Assembly (NCBI RefSeq): GCF_024305035.1
Contig: NZ_JAMWZB010000001.1
Span: 1-64,000, forward strand
Direction of reading: 5' to 3'
From: Algoriphagus sp.
Lineage (GTDB): Bacteria; Bacteroidota; Bacteroidia; Cytophagales; Cyclobacteriaceae
DNA length: 64,000 nt
The position numbers and the translations under genes are program-made. Every line of letters starts with the position of its first letter. Within the stretch, counting starts at the first letter, position 1. This document shows, piece after piece, positions 54,515-63,158 of this stretch. The notes under the pieces were generated by a model that made no database searches, had not been told where the DNA came from, and saw only the letters and a program-made list of their open reading frames with translations.

Positions 54515-55897
54515 TTAGTTTAAGGTTTTGATTTTGATATTCTTGAAGCTTACTTCATTGCCGTGATCTTGAAGCAAAAGATGGCCTTCGGGGGCTTGAC
54601 CAAAGTTTTCCCAAACCTTGTATTTGCTGATTTCAACCAAGTCTTTGAATTCTTCTGATCCACGGACATAGTCTAGGACTTTGATGCCGTTGAGGTAATG
54701 CTCCACTTTGTTGTCTGGATACACGACAATTCTCCCTTTGTTCCACTCGCCAATAGGTTTGAGGAATCGATCTTGTTTATCGGCTTTGATCAAATCATAA
54801 AGTGAAGCTAAAGTCCGATTTCCATCTCTACCCATTTTGGCGTCGGGATGTCTTTCATCGTCTAGAATTTGATACTCCAACCCAATTGCCGATCCGGTAT
54901 TTTCCTCTTCCAAAGTGACAAAATATTTCACGCCACTATTGGCTCCTTCGGTGAGCTTGAATTCAAAGGCAAAGTCAAACGCACTGAATTCTTCGGTTGT
55001 GACAATATCGCCTGCATTGGTCGATTCTCCGCCATCGGATTCGGCTATCGTCAAAATCCCTTCGTTTACCGACCAGCCAAAATCTGGGAAGCTGTCTTGG
55101 TAGGCACCCACCCATCCTTCGGAATTTTCTCCATTGAATAGCAATCGCCAGCCTTGATTTTTTTCATAATCGGTCAATTCGTTAAGCCGGTTATTGACCA
55201 CAAAAATATCTTTTTGAAAAGGGGTTGGCTCCAGATTTTTGGTTTTGATTCGAATGTTTCGGAAGTAGGTTTTATTTCCGGCATCCTCGGGATTAGAAAT
55301 GCTATGGACTTGAAGCCCAATAAATCCGCTTTTATCCATATGATCTACGACATAGGCGACTTCTTGTCCATTGAGCCAGGTTTTGATTTCATCGCCAATG
55401 ACTTCGATTCGATATTGATTAAATTCTCCCAACTTGAAAGCCTTTTTGGCTTCAGGATTAAGCTCCAAGGGATAAAGCCATCCTCGTCTGGCCTCATCAT
55501 ACACGCCGGCTGACCAACCTCGATCGCTGGGGTCAGCCTCGATTTGATAGCCATAAACTAAACCATTACCATCCCGAGCTTGGGAATCAAATTGGCCTCG
55601 TGCCATCACTCCAGAGTTAGAGGTTTCATGCTCGACTTTTAGTTCGAGTTCCAAAATAAAGTCTCCAAAACTTTCTTCGGTGATTAGAAAAGTATTGGGA
55701 GATCCGGCCACAGCGGATCCGACAATTTCACCATCCTCCACTGTGAATTTGGCCGTTCCGGCAACTGCTTTCCAGCCAGTCAGATCCTTACCATTGAATA
55801 AATCTTGCCATCCATCAGTTGACGTTTCGGGTGCAGCGCATGTCAACATCAAAGAAGATAGCCAGACAAGAAGAAATTTAGAGTACAGTTTTTTCAT
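54515..55897 (-). CDS. Double-domain DUF1080 (3-keto-disaccharide hydrolase family) lipoprotein
   Basis: About 460 residues. Lipoprotein signal ends SSLMLTC. Two DUF1080 (LamG-like jelly-roll) domains follow. The first begins GWQDLFNGKDLTGWK and has LELKVEHETSNSGVMARG; the second begins GWRLLFNGENSEGWVG and has FEFKLTEGANSGVKYF. Each contains the NSGV segment typical of the family. Some DUF1080 proteins hydrolyse or lyse 3-keto glycosides. Pairing with a Tat-exported Gfo/Idh oxidoreductase suggests oxidation followed by cleavage outside the cytosol. ATG 55897 preferred over 55930. Confidence 0.86.
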   Translation of the reverse strand: MKKLYSKFLLVWLSSLMLTCAAPETSTDGWQDLFNGKDLTGWKAVAGTAKFTVEDGEIVGSAVAGSPNTFLITEESFGDFILELELKVEHETSNSGVMARGQFDSQARDGNGLVYGYQIEADPSDRGWSAGVYDEARRGWLYPLELNPEAKKAFKLGEFNQYRIEVIGDEIKTWLNGQEVAYVVDHMDKSGFIGLQVHSISNPEDAGNKTYFRNIRIKTKNLEPTPFQKDIFVVNNRLNELTDYEKNQGWRLLFNGENSEGWVGAYQDSFPDFGWSVNEGILTIAESDGGESTNAGDIVTTEEFSAFDFAFEFKLTEGANSGVKYFVTLEEENTGSAIGLEYQILDDERHPDAKMGRDGNRTLASLYDLIKADKQDRFLKPIGEWNKGRIVVYPDNKVEHYLNGIKVLDYVRGSEEFKDLVEISKYKVWENFGQAPEGHLLLQDHGNEVSFKNIKIKTLN

Positions 55898-55971
55898 GGA
55901 TTTTTTTGCTAATTCATTTTCTAAATTCAAGATTTCAGTCCACAGCTACAAATTGCCATTCCTTGAAATTA

Positions 55972-55985
55972 CGCAATCGTTTGCG
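55972..55985. promoter_or_regulatory. Predicted LacI-family operator upstream of the DUF1080 gene
   Basis: CGCAATCGTTTGCG differs from the palindrome CGCAATCGATTGCG at one base. It lies 75 bases before the ATG of the DUF1080 gene and also upstream of the divergent methyltransferase. Confidence 0.62.
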
Positions 55986-56026
55986 GGTTTCCTTATAAAA
56001 TTATTGGAATTGAGAATGAATAAGGA

Positions 56027-56056
56027 TTTAAGGGAAAGCTGAAATAACTACTTTTG
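56027..56056 (+). promoter_or_regulatory. Promoter of the THUMP methyltransferase gene
   Basis: TTTA, an 18-base spacer and TACTTTTG match the Bacteroidota pattern (one mismatch at -33). The ATG at 56060 lies only 3 bases beyond the -7 element, so the message is probably leaderless or nearly so. Confidence 0.55.
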
Positions 56057-56059
56057 CAT

Positions 56060-57223
56060 ATGCTTGATTTTAATCAGAAGGAAAAAGTCTTTGTCACCTG
56101 TAAAGACCGTTCGGTGTCTTATTTGGAAAAGGAAATTCGAGAGTTGGGTTTTGTGCCTGATTCAGTCAGTAGGACGGGAGTAGAAATAAGGGCCTCCTTG
56201 GAAGACTGCATGGATTTGAACCTGCATCTGCGGACGGCTTCTCATGTGCTTTACGAAATTAAATCATTTTACCTTCATCATGCAGATGATATTTACCGTC
56301 GTATGAAAGCGATTCCCTGGGAGGAATATTTGGATGTGGATGGGTATTTTTCAGTTAATTCGGTGGTGGATAATGAATCGGTGACCACTCCGCTGATTGT
56401 CAATGTAAAAGTCAAAGATGCGATCGTAGATCGTTTTCGGGAGAAGTTTGGAAGAAGGCCTGACTCGGGTTCTGATTTTAACGGCTTGGTTTTTCAGGTT
56501 TTTTGGAAAGAAAATCACGCCAATGTCTACCTCAATACTTCTGGCGATACGCTGGCCAAACATGGCTATCGTAAGATACCGGGCAAAGCTCCGATGATGG
56601 AGGATTTGGCTGCCGCTACCATTTATGCCACCGAATGGAATACCCGAGTTCCTTTTATTAATCCCATGTGTGGCTCAGGGACTTTGGCCATAGAAGCCGC
56701 ACTTATGGCGACTAAGAGATATCCGGGGCTATACCGAGATCATTACGCCTTTCAGTTCATTTTGGGATATGACCCTATGGCCTATGAGGCTAAAGTGAAC
56801 AAATTAAAAAGTAAAATCACTGAAATTCCCGAGCTTAAAATTATTGCTTCCGATATTTCTTTACAGGCCATTTCTTTTGCTCAGGAAAATGCCGCCACCG
56901 CAGGTGTCGAGCACATGATTCAATTTGAGATCTGCGATTTTGCCGACACTCCCATTCCCGAAAAACCAAGAGGAGTAATTGTGTTTAACCCTGAATACGG
57001 GGAACGATTGGGTGAAGAGACCGAACTGGAAGAAATTTACAGGCGCATGGGGGATTTTATGAAACAAAAATGTGCAGGATATCGAGGCTATATTTTTACC
57101 GGAAACATGCAACTGGCTAAAAAAGTAGGCTTAAAAGCAAGTCGTAGAATTGAGTTTTGGAACGGGACGATTGATTGTCGTCTTTTGAAATATGAGCTCT
57201 ATCAGGGATCGAAAGCCGATTAG
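56060..57223 (+). CDS. THUMP-domain class I RNA methyltransferase (RlmL/TrmN-like)
   Basis: About 387 residues. The N-terminal part is a THUMP RNA-binding domain (VFVTCKDRSVSYLEKEIRELG, then LNLHLRTASHVLYEI). The C-terminal Rossmann methyltransferase has PFINPMCGSGTLAIEAALMA for SAM binding. The DPP-type catalytic motif appears as NPEYGERLG. It resembles the RlmL N-half of E. coli RlmKL (m2G2445 of 23S rRNA); target inferred. ATG 56060 is preferred to a TTG at 56054, which overlaps the -7 box. Confidence 0.85.
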   Translation: MLDFNQKEKVFVTCKDRSVSYLEKEIRELGFVPDSVSRTGVEIRASLEDCMDLNLHLRTASHVLYEIKSFYLHHADDIYRRMKAIPWEEYLDVDGYFSVNSVVDNESVTTPLIVNVKVKDAIVDRFREKFGRRPDSGSDFNGLVFQVFWKENHANVYLNTSGDTLAKHGYRKIPGKAPMMEDLAAATIYATEWNTRVPFINPMCGSGTLAIEAALMATKRYPGLYRDHYAFQFILGYDPMAYEAKVNKLKSKITEIPELKIIASDISLQAISFAQENAATAGVEHMIQFEICDFADTPIPEKPRGVIVFNPEYGERLGEETELEEIYRRMGDFMKQKCAGYRGYIFTGNMQLAKKVGLKASRRIEFWNGTIDCRLLKYELYQGSKAD

Positions 57224-57233
57224 AGTTTGAACC

Positions 57234-57263
57234 GGAAGCCTGAATTTTGAAATTCAGGCTTCC
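57234..57263. terminator. Bidirectional terminator, methyltransferase / DUF4301
   Basis: GGAAGCCTGAATT pairs perfectly with AATTCAGGCTTCC around a 4-base loop, followed by GATTTTA. It lies between two convergent genes. Confidence 0.8.
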
Positions 57264-57275
57264 GATTTTAAGGGG

Positions 57276-58787
57276 TTACTGATGCTCATCCCGAAGTAAA
57301 TCATTGACAGTTTTCACCGGATTGAAGGTAATTAGAGGGACTTCCACGAATATCGTGTTCCATCCAGACATGGCTCCATTCCAAAGCCCTGGCAATTCTA
57401 ATGCTTTCAATTCCCTGCCGCTTTTGGATTTTTCAGTTATAAATCCAGTTTGCATATCTCTAAATGCAAGGAGGTCAAATTTCTCTCCTTTATAGTTTTT
57501 GGTTCCACAGACCAAATCCACTGGATTAAAATGCGTGGCAGCGTGTAAGTGAGCTTTGGAAACTGGATCGTTCATATCGATTTGAGCAGTTTCCAGAATC
57601 TGTAGGGATTGACTTCCGTCTTCTTCTAAAATCCAAAATGGTCCGCCTCCCGGTTCCCCCGTGTTTTTTACCATACCGCAAATCCGAATCGGACGATTCA
57701 GTTTCTTTTTTAAGAATTTGGCCTGGTCGACCTCCCGCTGTGAATCAAAGTCAGCGGGAAGCTTGGCTCCCAAACTTTCAGTGAAAACCTGCTTGGCTTT
57801 TTCTAGGTGTTGAGTTGAAATCTCAAGTTCTAAAGCGTTTAGGGTCTCAAACACCTCGTTTTGAATCTCCAGCAAAACTCCTCCAATCGCTATTTTAAAT
57901 TTCGTGGTTGTGTCTTTCAATCGATCAGGAACCACATTGTCAATATTTTTGATAAAAATGAGATCGGCGTCGATATCGTTCAGGTTTTCAAGTAGGGCTC
58001 CGTGTCCTGCCGGTCGGAATAAAATACTTCCATCCTCTTCGATAAAAGGCTCATTTTCTAGGGTTACGGCAATGGTATCGGTGGATTTTTTTTGCTGTGA
58101 ATAGCTGATTTCAAAATTCAGTCCTGATTCTTCCTTTAAATCAGGAAGGATACTGGAGATTTCTTGTTTAAACTTCTCCTCATGTTCGGGGGAGACGGTA
58201 AAGTGAATTTGAACGGTTTTGCCTTTTCCTACTGCGTATTGCATCCCCTCAACGAGATGCTCATGGGCTGGGGTCCGCTTGCTGTCTCCATAGCTGTGAA
58301 ATCGTAAAAGCCCCTTGGGAAGACTGCCATAGGCCAACCCATCCTCTTGTAGGAGGGTGGCGATAATCTCTTTGTAATCCTTTCGGTCCAGGCAATCGGA
58401 AATGCTGGTTCCTTTTTCACGAAGGGCTTGATCCAATTCGGGATAAAAGGCAAATTTTTCGATTTGATTGATGAACTTTTGAACAAAGGGACTAGCTGAT
58501 AAATTCCCGTTTCCTTCCAAGAAAGAAAACAAATCCTTAAACATTCGAGAGGCAGCACCGGAAGCAGGAACAAATTTGACCACGTCAATTTTGGCCGCTT
58601 TTTCCGGATAGGAGTTCAGGTGTTTTTGGATTTCCTCCTCGCTTAAAACCTTTATTCCTTTATTTGGGGTGGCCGGTCCGGTTATTTTCAAAAAGGGGAA
58701 GCCCTTTTTAAAGCTTTCAATTTGTTGAGAAATGAGCTCTGGATTCATTCCTTGAGCGATTATTTGAGATTCTAAAGTTCGGTTCAT
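57276..58787 (-). CDS. DUF4301 family protein
   Basis: 503 residues, matching the Bacteroidota family DUF4301. Conserved-looking pieces are VVKFVPASGAASRMFKDLF (a nucleotide-binding-like glycine loop), FHSYGDSKRTPAHEHLVEG, LFRPAGHGALLENLND, and GEPGGGPFWILEEDGS. The glycine loop and the GHGALL segment resemble nucleotidyltransferase-type folds, but no activity is established. Cytosolic, no signal. A single gene between two intergenic gaps. Confidence 0.82.
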   Translation of the reverse strand: MNRTLESQIIAQGMNPELISQQIESFKKGFPFLKITGPATPNKGIKVLSEEEIQKHLNSYPEKAAKIDVVKFVPASGAASRMFKDLFSFLEGNGNLSASPFVQKFINQIEKFAFYPELDQALREKGTSISDCLDRKDYKEIIATLLQEDGLAYGSLPKGLLRFHSYGDSKRTPAHEHLVEGMQYAVGKGKTVQIHFTVSPEHEEKFKQEISSILPDLKEESGLNFEISYSQQKKSTDTIAVTLENEPFIEEDGSILFRPAGHGALLENLNDIDADLIFIKNIDNVVPDRLKDTTTKFKIAIGGVLLEIQNEVFETLNALELEISTQHLEKAKQVFTESLGAKLPADFDSQREVDQAKFLKKKLNRPIRICGMVKNTGEPGGGPFWILEEDGSQSLQILETAQIDMNDPVSKAHLHAATHFNPVDLVCGTKNYKGEKFDLLAFRDMQTGFITEKSKSGRELKALELPGLWNGAMSGWNTIFVEVPLITFNPVKTVNDLLRDEHQ

Positions 58788-58867
58788 GGTTGATGATTGT
58801 TGTAAAAAACCTAATATAATTCACCGGACTTGCTATCTCAATAGATCAGGGGCTTTTTTTCAGAAGC

Positions 58868-59734
58868 CTAGCTCTTGATTGGTGTAAATTGGATTTGGCT
58901 ACCGACATTTTTTTGTGCTAAGCGGGATAGGTCTTTTTCAGCAATCTGAAAAATTCTCGGATAGCCTCCTGTGACCTGAGCATCTTGTAACAAGGCAATC
59001 AACATTCCGCTGGGAGTTAACTGAACCGTGCCCGGATATACGGGCACCGTAACGATGGAACCTACAGAGTTTTCAAATGGACTGTCTAGCTGGATTCCCA
59101 TCCGATTTTTCGCTGCGGATAATTTTAGGGGAAAGTGAAGTATTTCAGCTTTAATTTTTTCCGGTAATAATTCCCATTCAGGACCAAGGTACACTTCAAT
59201 ATGAGTTGCATTGAGGTAGGATCGGTCAAATACCGGCTTGGCTCGGAGGTTGGGTATTTCCTGATTGGTGTAATACAGTAGGCTGTCCCCCTTTGAAAAT
59301 TGACTTTTGGGAGTAATCCCTTCGAAGAAACTTCTAGAACCCAAGCTTAACTCGCTTTGAAAGCCTTGTTTGATCCCAAGGTAAAGTAGGGCTCCCTGTT
59401 TAAATGCCCCAACCTCAAGTAGACTATCTTCGGGTAGTTCAATCAGACTGGGATTTAAAAGCTGAACACCATTCAATTTAATGTTCGCTGAAGCACCTGC
59501 CAAGCAGATCAGGGTAGGAAAGGGAAAGTGGATGGCGAATCCTGGCTGAGTAATTTCCAGTACTGCGGCATTTAATGGGTTTCTCAGAACAAGATTGACC
59601 CATTGAAAGGCTTGTTGATCCAGCGGACCAGAATTGGGAATGCCAAATTCTCCCATTCCTTTTCTCCCTTGATCTATGATTTTTGATCCGGGACCTGTTT
59701 TTAGGATTTTTGCAAATGCTGGATCTCGAATCAT
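58868..59734 (-). CDS. pxpC: 5-Oxoprolinase subunit C (PxpC, KipA-type carboxyltransferase-like)
   Basis: 288 residues. PxpABC hydrolyses 5-oxoproline (pyroglutamate) to glutamate with ATP. GMGEFGIPNSGPLDQQAFQWVN is the typical N-terminus of the biotin-dependent-carboxyltransferase-like fold. RMGIQLDSPF and TPSGMLIALLQDAQVTGGYPRI follow. It overlaps pxpB by 4 bases. Confidence 0.92.
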   Translation of the reverse strand: MIRDPAFAKILKTGPGSKIIDQGRKGMGEFGIPNSGPLDQQAFQWVNLVLRNPLNAAVLEITQPGFAIHFPFPTLICLAGASANIKLNGVQLLNPSLIELPEDSLLEVGAFKQGALLYLGIKQGFQSELSLGSRSFFEGITPKSQFSKGDSLLYYTNQEIPNLRAKPVFDRSYLNATHIEVYLGPEWELLPEKIKAEILHFPLKLSAAKNRMGIQLDSPFENSVGSIVTVPVYPGTVQLTPSGMLIALLQDAQVTGGYPRIFQIAEKDLSRLAQKNVGSQIQFTPIKS

Positions 59735-60426
59735 CTTAGAAGTTGGGGTTTGAACTTCCTAATCCTATCAAATTCGCTTTTGTCAATGGGTCTAAAAACG
59801 AGTTGATCTCCGAGTTGGAAAGCGACAGGTGGACTTGAATTTGGGTCAAATAAAGGGATGGGTGTTCGGCCAATAATGTGCCAACCTCCGGGACTTCGTT
59901 GAGGGTAGATTCCGGTTTGATTTCCTCCTATGGCTACAGAACCGGCAGGAATAGCCCGATCGGGTTGGGATTTTCTAGGCATTGCCAAAATGGGATTCAT
60001 TCCCGATAAATAGGGAAAGCCAGGTAAAAAACCGATAAAGTGAATGCGATAGCTCGCCTGAGAATGATATCGGATTACCTCATTCACCGCTAGGGATTTT
60101 GCTTTTGCCAAAGCGTTTAGATCGTACCCAAATTCTGAATCGTAGCAAACCGGAATTTCCCAGGTTCTGTCGGGTAGTGGTTGAGAAACAAGTTCCAGAT
60201 CATCTAAAAATGGAATGATTTCGGAATGGAAAGTTGGATCTGCCCAGCGGATAGTAAGGGTTTGATATCCACTTCGTATTTCTTCAATTTTGGATGAAAA
60301 CGTTTGTTTGATTTCAGAGATCAAGTGTATTTTGATCCCCAAGAGTTGATCTGTAGCGGCTTGCTCCCAAAACAACTCGGAGAGTGTTGGGCTGAGGACT
60401 CTCAAAGAGGGCTTTAATTCCACCAT
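59731..60426 (-). CDS. pxpB: 5-Oxoprolinase subunit B (PxpB, KipI-type)
   Basis: 231 residues. EIPVCYDSEFGYDLNALA, FIGFLPGFPYLSGM and IPAGSVAIGGNQTGIYPQRSPGGWHIIGRTP (residues ~160-195) are the allophanate-hydrolase-subunit-1 signature. It is the middle subunit; its start overlaps pxpA by 13 bases and its stop overlaps pxpC by 4. Confidence 0.93.
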   Translation of the reverse strand: MVELKPSLRVLSPTLSELFWEQAATDQLLGIKIHLISEIKQTFSSKIEEIRSGYQTLTIRWADPTFHSEIIPFLDDLELVSQPLPDRTWEIPVCYDSEFGYDLNALAKAKSLAVNEVIRYHSQASYRIHFIGFLPGFPYLSGMNPILAMPRKSQPDRAIPAGSVAIGGNQTGIYPQRSPGGWHIIGRTPIPLFDPNSSPPVAFQLGDQLVFRPIDKSEFDRIRKFKPQLLR

Positions 60427-61124
60427 TTTGCTCTGATTTTAGGGAGAAAAGCGAGAATCCCGGGATTGTCACCATGAAAGCAGAGGGTATCGGCAAAAAT
60501 AGGGAGCTCTTTTCCGGTATTACTTAAGATTACTCCCTTTTCTACCATCGGTTTTAAATGGGCCTCCACCTGGGCTAATTCAGTAAAAAGTGCGTTTCTC
60601 TGGGTACGGGAAAGCAACAAATAGTCGTCTGTATAGGCCCTGTCTCCAAAAAGCTCACGTTTGATTGGGATTCCTTTTTCGATAGCCTTTTTCTCAATTT
60701 GGGAATATGGTGGAACCAAAAGCGGAAAGCCGGAAAAACGTTCTGCTAAAAAGCCACAAAGGCTTGCCGCCAAATCCGGATTTTTAGCAGCGTCAGTATA
60801 CAAGGCACCATGAAATTTGATATGATCCATGGAAATGGCCAAGTCTTGGGAAATGGATAAAAATAAATTGATTTGATTTTCGATACTTTGGATCAGATCT
60901 CTGGGCTTGATGGAAAGCGAGATTCGTCCAAAATTTTCCCGATCTGGATAGGAGGGATGTGCGCCAACTTTTATGCCGGAAAGTTTACAGTGTTCGAGGG
61001 TTTGACGTATACTTTGCTCATCGCCATAGTGCCCTCCACAGGCAACGCTGGCAGTATCAATAAAAGGTAAAATAAGTTCTTCTTGGACGATCCCTTCGCC
61101 TAGGTCACAGTTGATTTCAAGCAC
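60414..61124 (-). CDS. pxpA: 5-Oxoprolinase subunit A (PxpA, LamB/YcsF)
   Basis: 236 residues, shorter than the usual ~245-255. EINCDLGEG at the N-terminus, DTASVACGGHYGDEQSIRQTLEHC, VGAHPSYPDRENFGR and KFHGALYTDAA are hallmarks of the metal-dependent LamB/YcsF fold. First gene of a three-gene oxoprolinase operon in the order A-B-C. 5-oxoproline arises from glutamine and glutathione breakdown; a ggt fragment lies at the start of this window, a weak thematic link only. Confidence 0.92.
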   Translation of the reverse strand: MLEINCDLGEGIVQEELILPFIDTASVACGGHYGDEQSIRQTLEHCKLSGIKVGAHPSYPDRENFGRISLSIKPRDLIQSIENQINLFLSISQDLAISMDHIKFHGALYTDAAKNPDLAASLCGFLAERFSGFPLLVPPYSQIEKKAIEKGIPIKRELFGDRAYTDDYLLLSRTQRNALFTELAQVEAHLKPMVEKGVILSNTGKELPIFADTLCFHGDNPGILAFLPKIRAKWWN

Positions 61125-61214
61125 GGTTTAATTATTTTACAGCTGTCGATTCAAGATACAAAAGTTTTGGATCGAGTGGAGAAATAGGTTTTCAAAAGCC
61201 AAATTTGACTTGAA

Positions 61215-61245
61215 TTTTACCAGTTCTTAAATTTGGATATGTTTC
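61215..61245 (+). promoter_or_regulatory. Promoter of the THX gene
   Basis: TTTT, a 19-base spacer and TATGTTTC lie 20 bases before the ATG at 61265. Each element has one mismatch from TTTG / TAnnTTTG. Confidence 0.4.
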
Positions 61246-61264
61246 ACTTAAATCAATCATCTAC

Positions 61265-61393
61265 ATGGGAAAAGGAGATCTGAAAACCAAAAGAGGAAAG
61301 ATTAACCGGGGAACGTTCGGCGCTAGCAGACCCAAAACTGAAGCCAACAAGAAGACCAGGAGGGAGCGAATGGCTTTGGATAAAAAAGAGTAA
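61265..61393 (+). CDS. 30S ribosomal protein THX
   Basis: A 42-residue basic protein beginning MGKGDLKTKRGKINRGTFG and ending in Lys-Arg-rich sequence. This matches the THX family (a small protein of the 30S head first seen in Thermus, common in Bacteroidota). The gene is so short that length filters miss it. It has its own promoter and terminator. Function by family: stabilises 16S rRNA. Confidence 0.85.
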   Translation: MGKGDLKTKRGKINRGTFGASRPKTEANKKTRRERMALDKKE

Positions 61394-61397
61394 AAGT

Positions 61398-61422
61398 AAA
61401 GGGGAGTTTCGGCTCCCTTTTT
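61398..61422 (+). terminator. Terminator of the THX gene
   Basis: GGGAG-TTTCGG-CTCCC with A/T extensions followed by TTTTTT, beginning within 10 bases of the THX stop. It abuts the stop of the convergent YdeI-like gene. Confidence 0.75.
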
Positions 61423-61931
61423 TACAAGTTATTGTAATACTTGATTAATTCGTTGAGTTGTTTGAAATCTAACTTTCCTTTTGAAAGCCGTAGATGATGC
61501 ATGATGGCTAGGGATTTTTTCATCCGACTTTCAGGGTTTTTTACCTTGACTACCAAATGAATCAAACTCCGTTGTTTTCCTGGAGTCAATCGGTTAAAGT
61601 ACATTCGGTCTTCCTCGTCCTGGTCCATTAAAACTCCAAATTCTTCGGGCATTTCCAACCCGAATTCACTTTCATCTTTTTCCAATCGGACCCTAACTGC
61701 TGAACCTTCCTCAAGTCGAAGTTTTTCACGAATCTGCCGATTGACCATCAGGTACCAATAGTGTTTTGACTTGATCAAGGCCATGTGAAAGGGACCCAAG
61801 GAATCGATCCAAACGAGCACTCTTCGATGGTCTCGATCAATGAATTTTGTGGCAATTTGGTCTGAAACTGCCAGATGATACTGCCAGTGATTAAAGTCAA
61901 ACTTTTGGATTATGGCTTGAAAGCTTTCCAT
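61422..61931 (-). CDS. DUF1905/YdeI-like (OmpD-associated) family protein
   Basis: About 169 residues. The N-terminal part is a DUF1905-type domain (WQYHLAVSDQIATKFI, then FHMALIKSKHYWYLMVNRQIREKL and VRVRLEKDE). The C-terminal part has the YdeI helical pattern FNRLTPGKQRSLIHLVVKVKNPESR. Role unknown; some homologues are called bacteriocin-protection proteins. ATG 61931 (MESFQAII) preferred; the frame extends to 61994, which would run into the divergent promoter region. Confidence 0.8.
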   Translation of the reverse strand: MESFQAIIQKFDFNHWQYHLAVSDQIATKFIDRDHRRVLVWIDSLGPFHMALIKSKHYWYLMVNRQIREKLRLEEGSAVRVRLEKDESEFGLEMPEEFGVLMDQDEEDRMYFNRLTPGKQRSLIHLVVKVKNPESRMKKSLAIMHHLRLSKGKLDFKQLNELIKYYNNL

Positions 61932-62003
61932 TACATTTTTGATATTGCTTGGTGAAGTAGCTATCTTCCCTTCTTTCTTGCGACTAAAATACAATTTTCA
62001 CTG

Positions 62004-63158
62004 ATGAATATCCGATCAAAACTTCCCAATACCGGAACGACAATATTTACGATTATGTCCCAGATGGCCAAAGATGAGGGAGCGATCAATCTTTCTCAAG
62101 GCTTTCCGGGATTTGATGCGGATCCTCAACTCTTGGACTTGGTTTCAAAATACCTCAAAAAGGGTGTCAACCAGTATGCTCCCATGAGCGGAATTGAACA
62201 GCTACGTGTGAGTTTAGCCGAGAAAACAGCGCATTGCTATGGGTACCTACCGGATTTTCAACACGAAATCACCATCACATCAGGCGCAACCGAGGCGCTC
62301 TATGCTGCCATTAGTACTGTGCTGAGATCTGGGGACGAGGCCTTGATTTTGGAGCCGGCTTATGATAGTTATGAAGCAGCGGTGATTTTGAATGGAGGCA
62401 TACCGATTCATATTCCCTTAAAAGAAAAGGATTTTTCAGTCGATTGGGATCGTGTTCGCTCCTCGGTCTCCTTTAAAACCAAATTAATGATCATCAACAG
62501 CCCACACAACCCCACAGGCTATGTGTGGACCGCAGAAGATTTGAAGCAGCTTGCTGAGTTGATTCGAGAGCGGAATATTTTTATAGTCAGTGATGAAGTC
62601 TATGAGCACATTACTTTTGATGGACGTCAACATCTATCCTTGCTTTCAACTGAAGAACTTCGGCAAAAAACCTTTGTCTGCGGCTCATTTGGAAAAACTT
62701 TTCATGTGACTGGTTGGAAAGTGGGATATTGTATCGCACCGGAGGCACTCAGTAAAGAATTTCGTAAGGTTCATCAGTTTATTACTTTCAGCACCGTGAC
62801 TCCCATTCAATATGCCTTGGCCGAATATTTAGCCAATCCAATTCATTATGAGTCCCTTGCTAGCTTCTATGAAAGCAAGAGGAATTTGTTTCTGGAAGGG
62901 ATAAAGCAAACCGATCTTAAATTTAGCGCCACGCAAGGGAGCTTTTTTCAAACCGTCAGCTATGGTCATTTATCCGAAATTGGGGATCAAAAGCTCGCCG
63001 AACGGATGTGTAAAAAACTAAAAGTGGCTTGTATTCCAGTTTCTTCGTTTTACCATGATGGTAGGGATAATCAAATCCTCCGTTTTTGTTTTGCCAAACA
63101 GGAAGCCGAACTGGAAGAAGCATTGAACCGACTTCACCGTCTAGGGGAGATCCTATGA
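62004..63158 (+). CDS. Class I/II aminotransferase, methionine aminotransferase (YbdL)-like
   Basis: 384 residues, fold-type I PLP enzyme. INLSQGFPGFDADPQLLD at the N-terminus and NQYAPMSGIEQLR are typical of the KAT/YbdL branch. NSPHNPTGYVW binds PLP; SDEVYEHITFDG follows; the Schiff-base Lys is in CGSFGKTFHVTGWKVGY. Family enzymes transaminate methionine, kynurenine and aromatic acids with 2-oxo acids. Cytosolic. Its 3' end overlaps the ThuA gene by 6 bases. Confidence 0.88.
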   Translation: MNIRSKLPNTGTTIFTIMSQMAKDEGAINLSQGFPGFDADPQLLDLVSKYLKKGVNQYAPMSGIEQLRVSLAEKTAHCYGYLPDFQHEITITSGATEALYAAISTVLRSGDEALILEPAYDSYEAAVILNGGIPIHIPLKEKDFSVDWDRVRSSVSFKTKLMIINSPHNPTGYVWTAEDLKQLAELIRERNIFIVSDEVYEHITFDGRQHLSLLSTEELRQKTFVCGSFGKTFHVTGWKVGYCIAPEALSKEFRKVHQFITFSTVTPIQYALAEYLANPIHYESLASFYESKRNLFLEGIKQTDLKFSATQGSFFQTVSYGHLSEIGDQKLAERMCKKLKVACIPVSSFYHDGRDNQILRFCFAKQEAELEEALNRLHRLGEIL

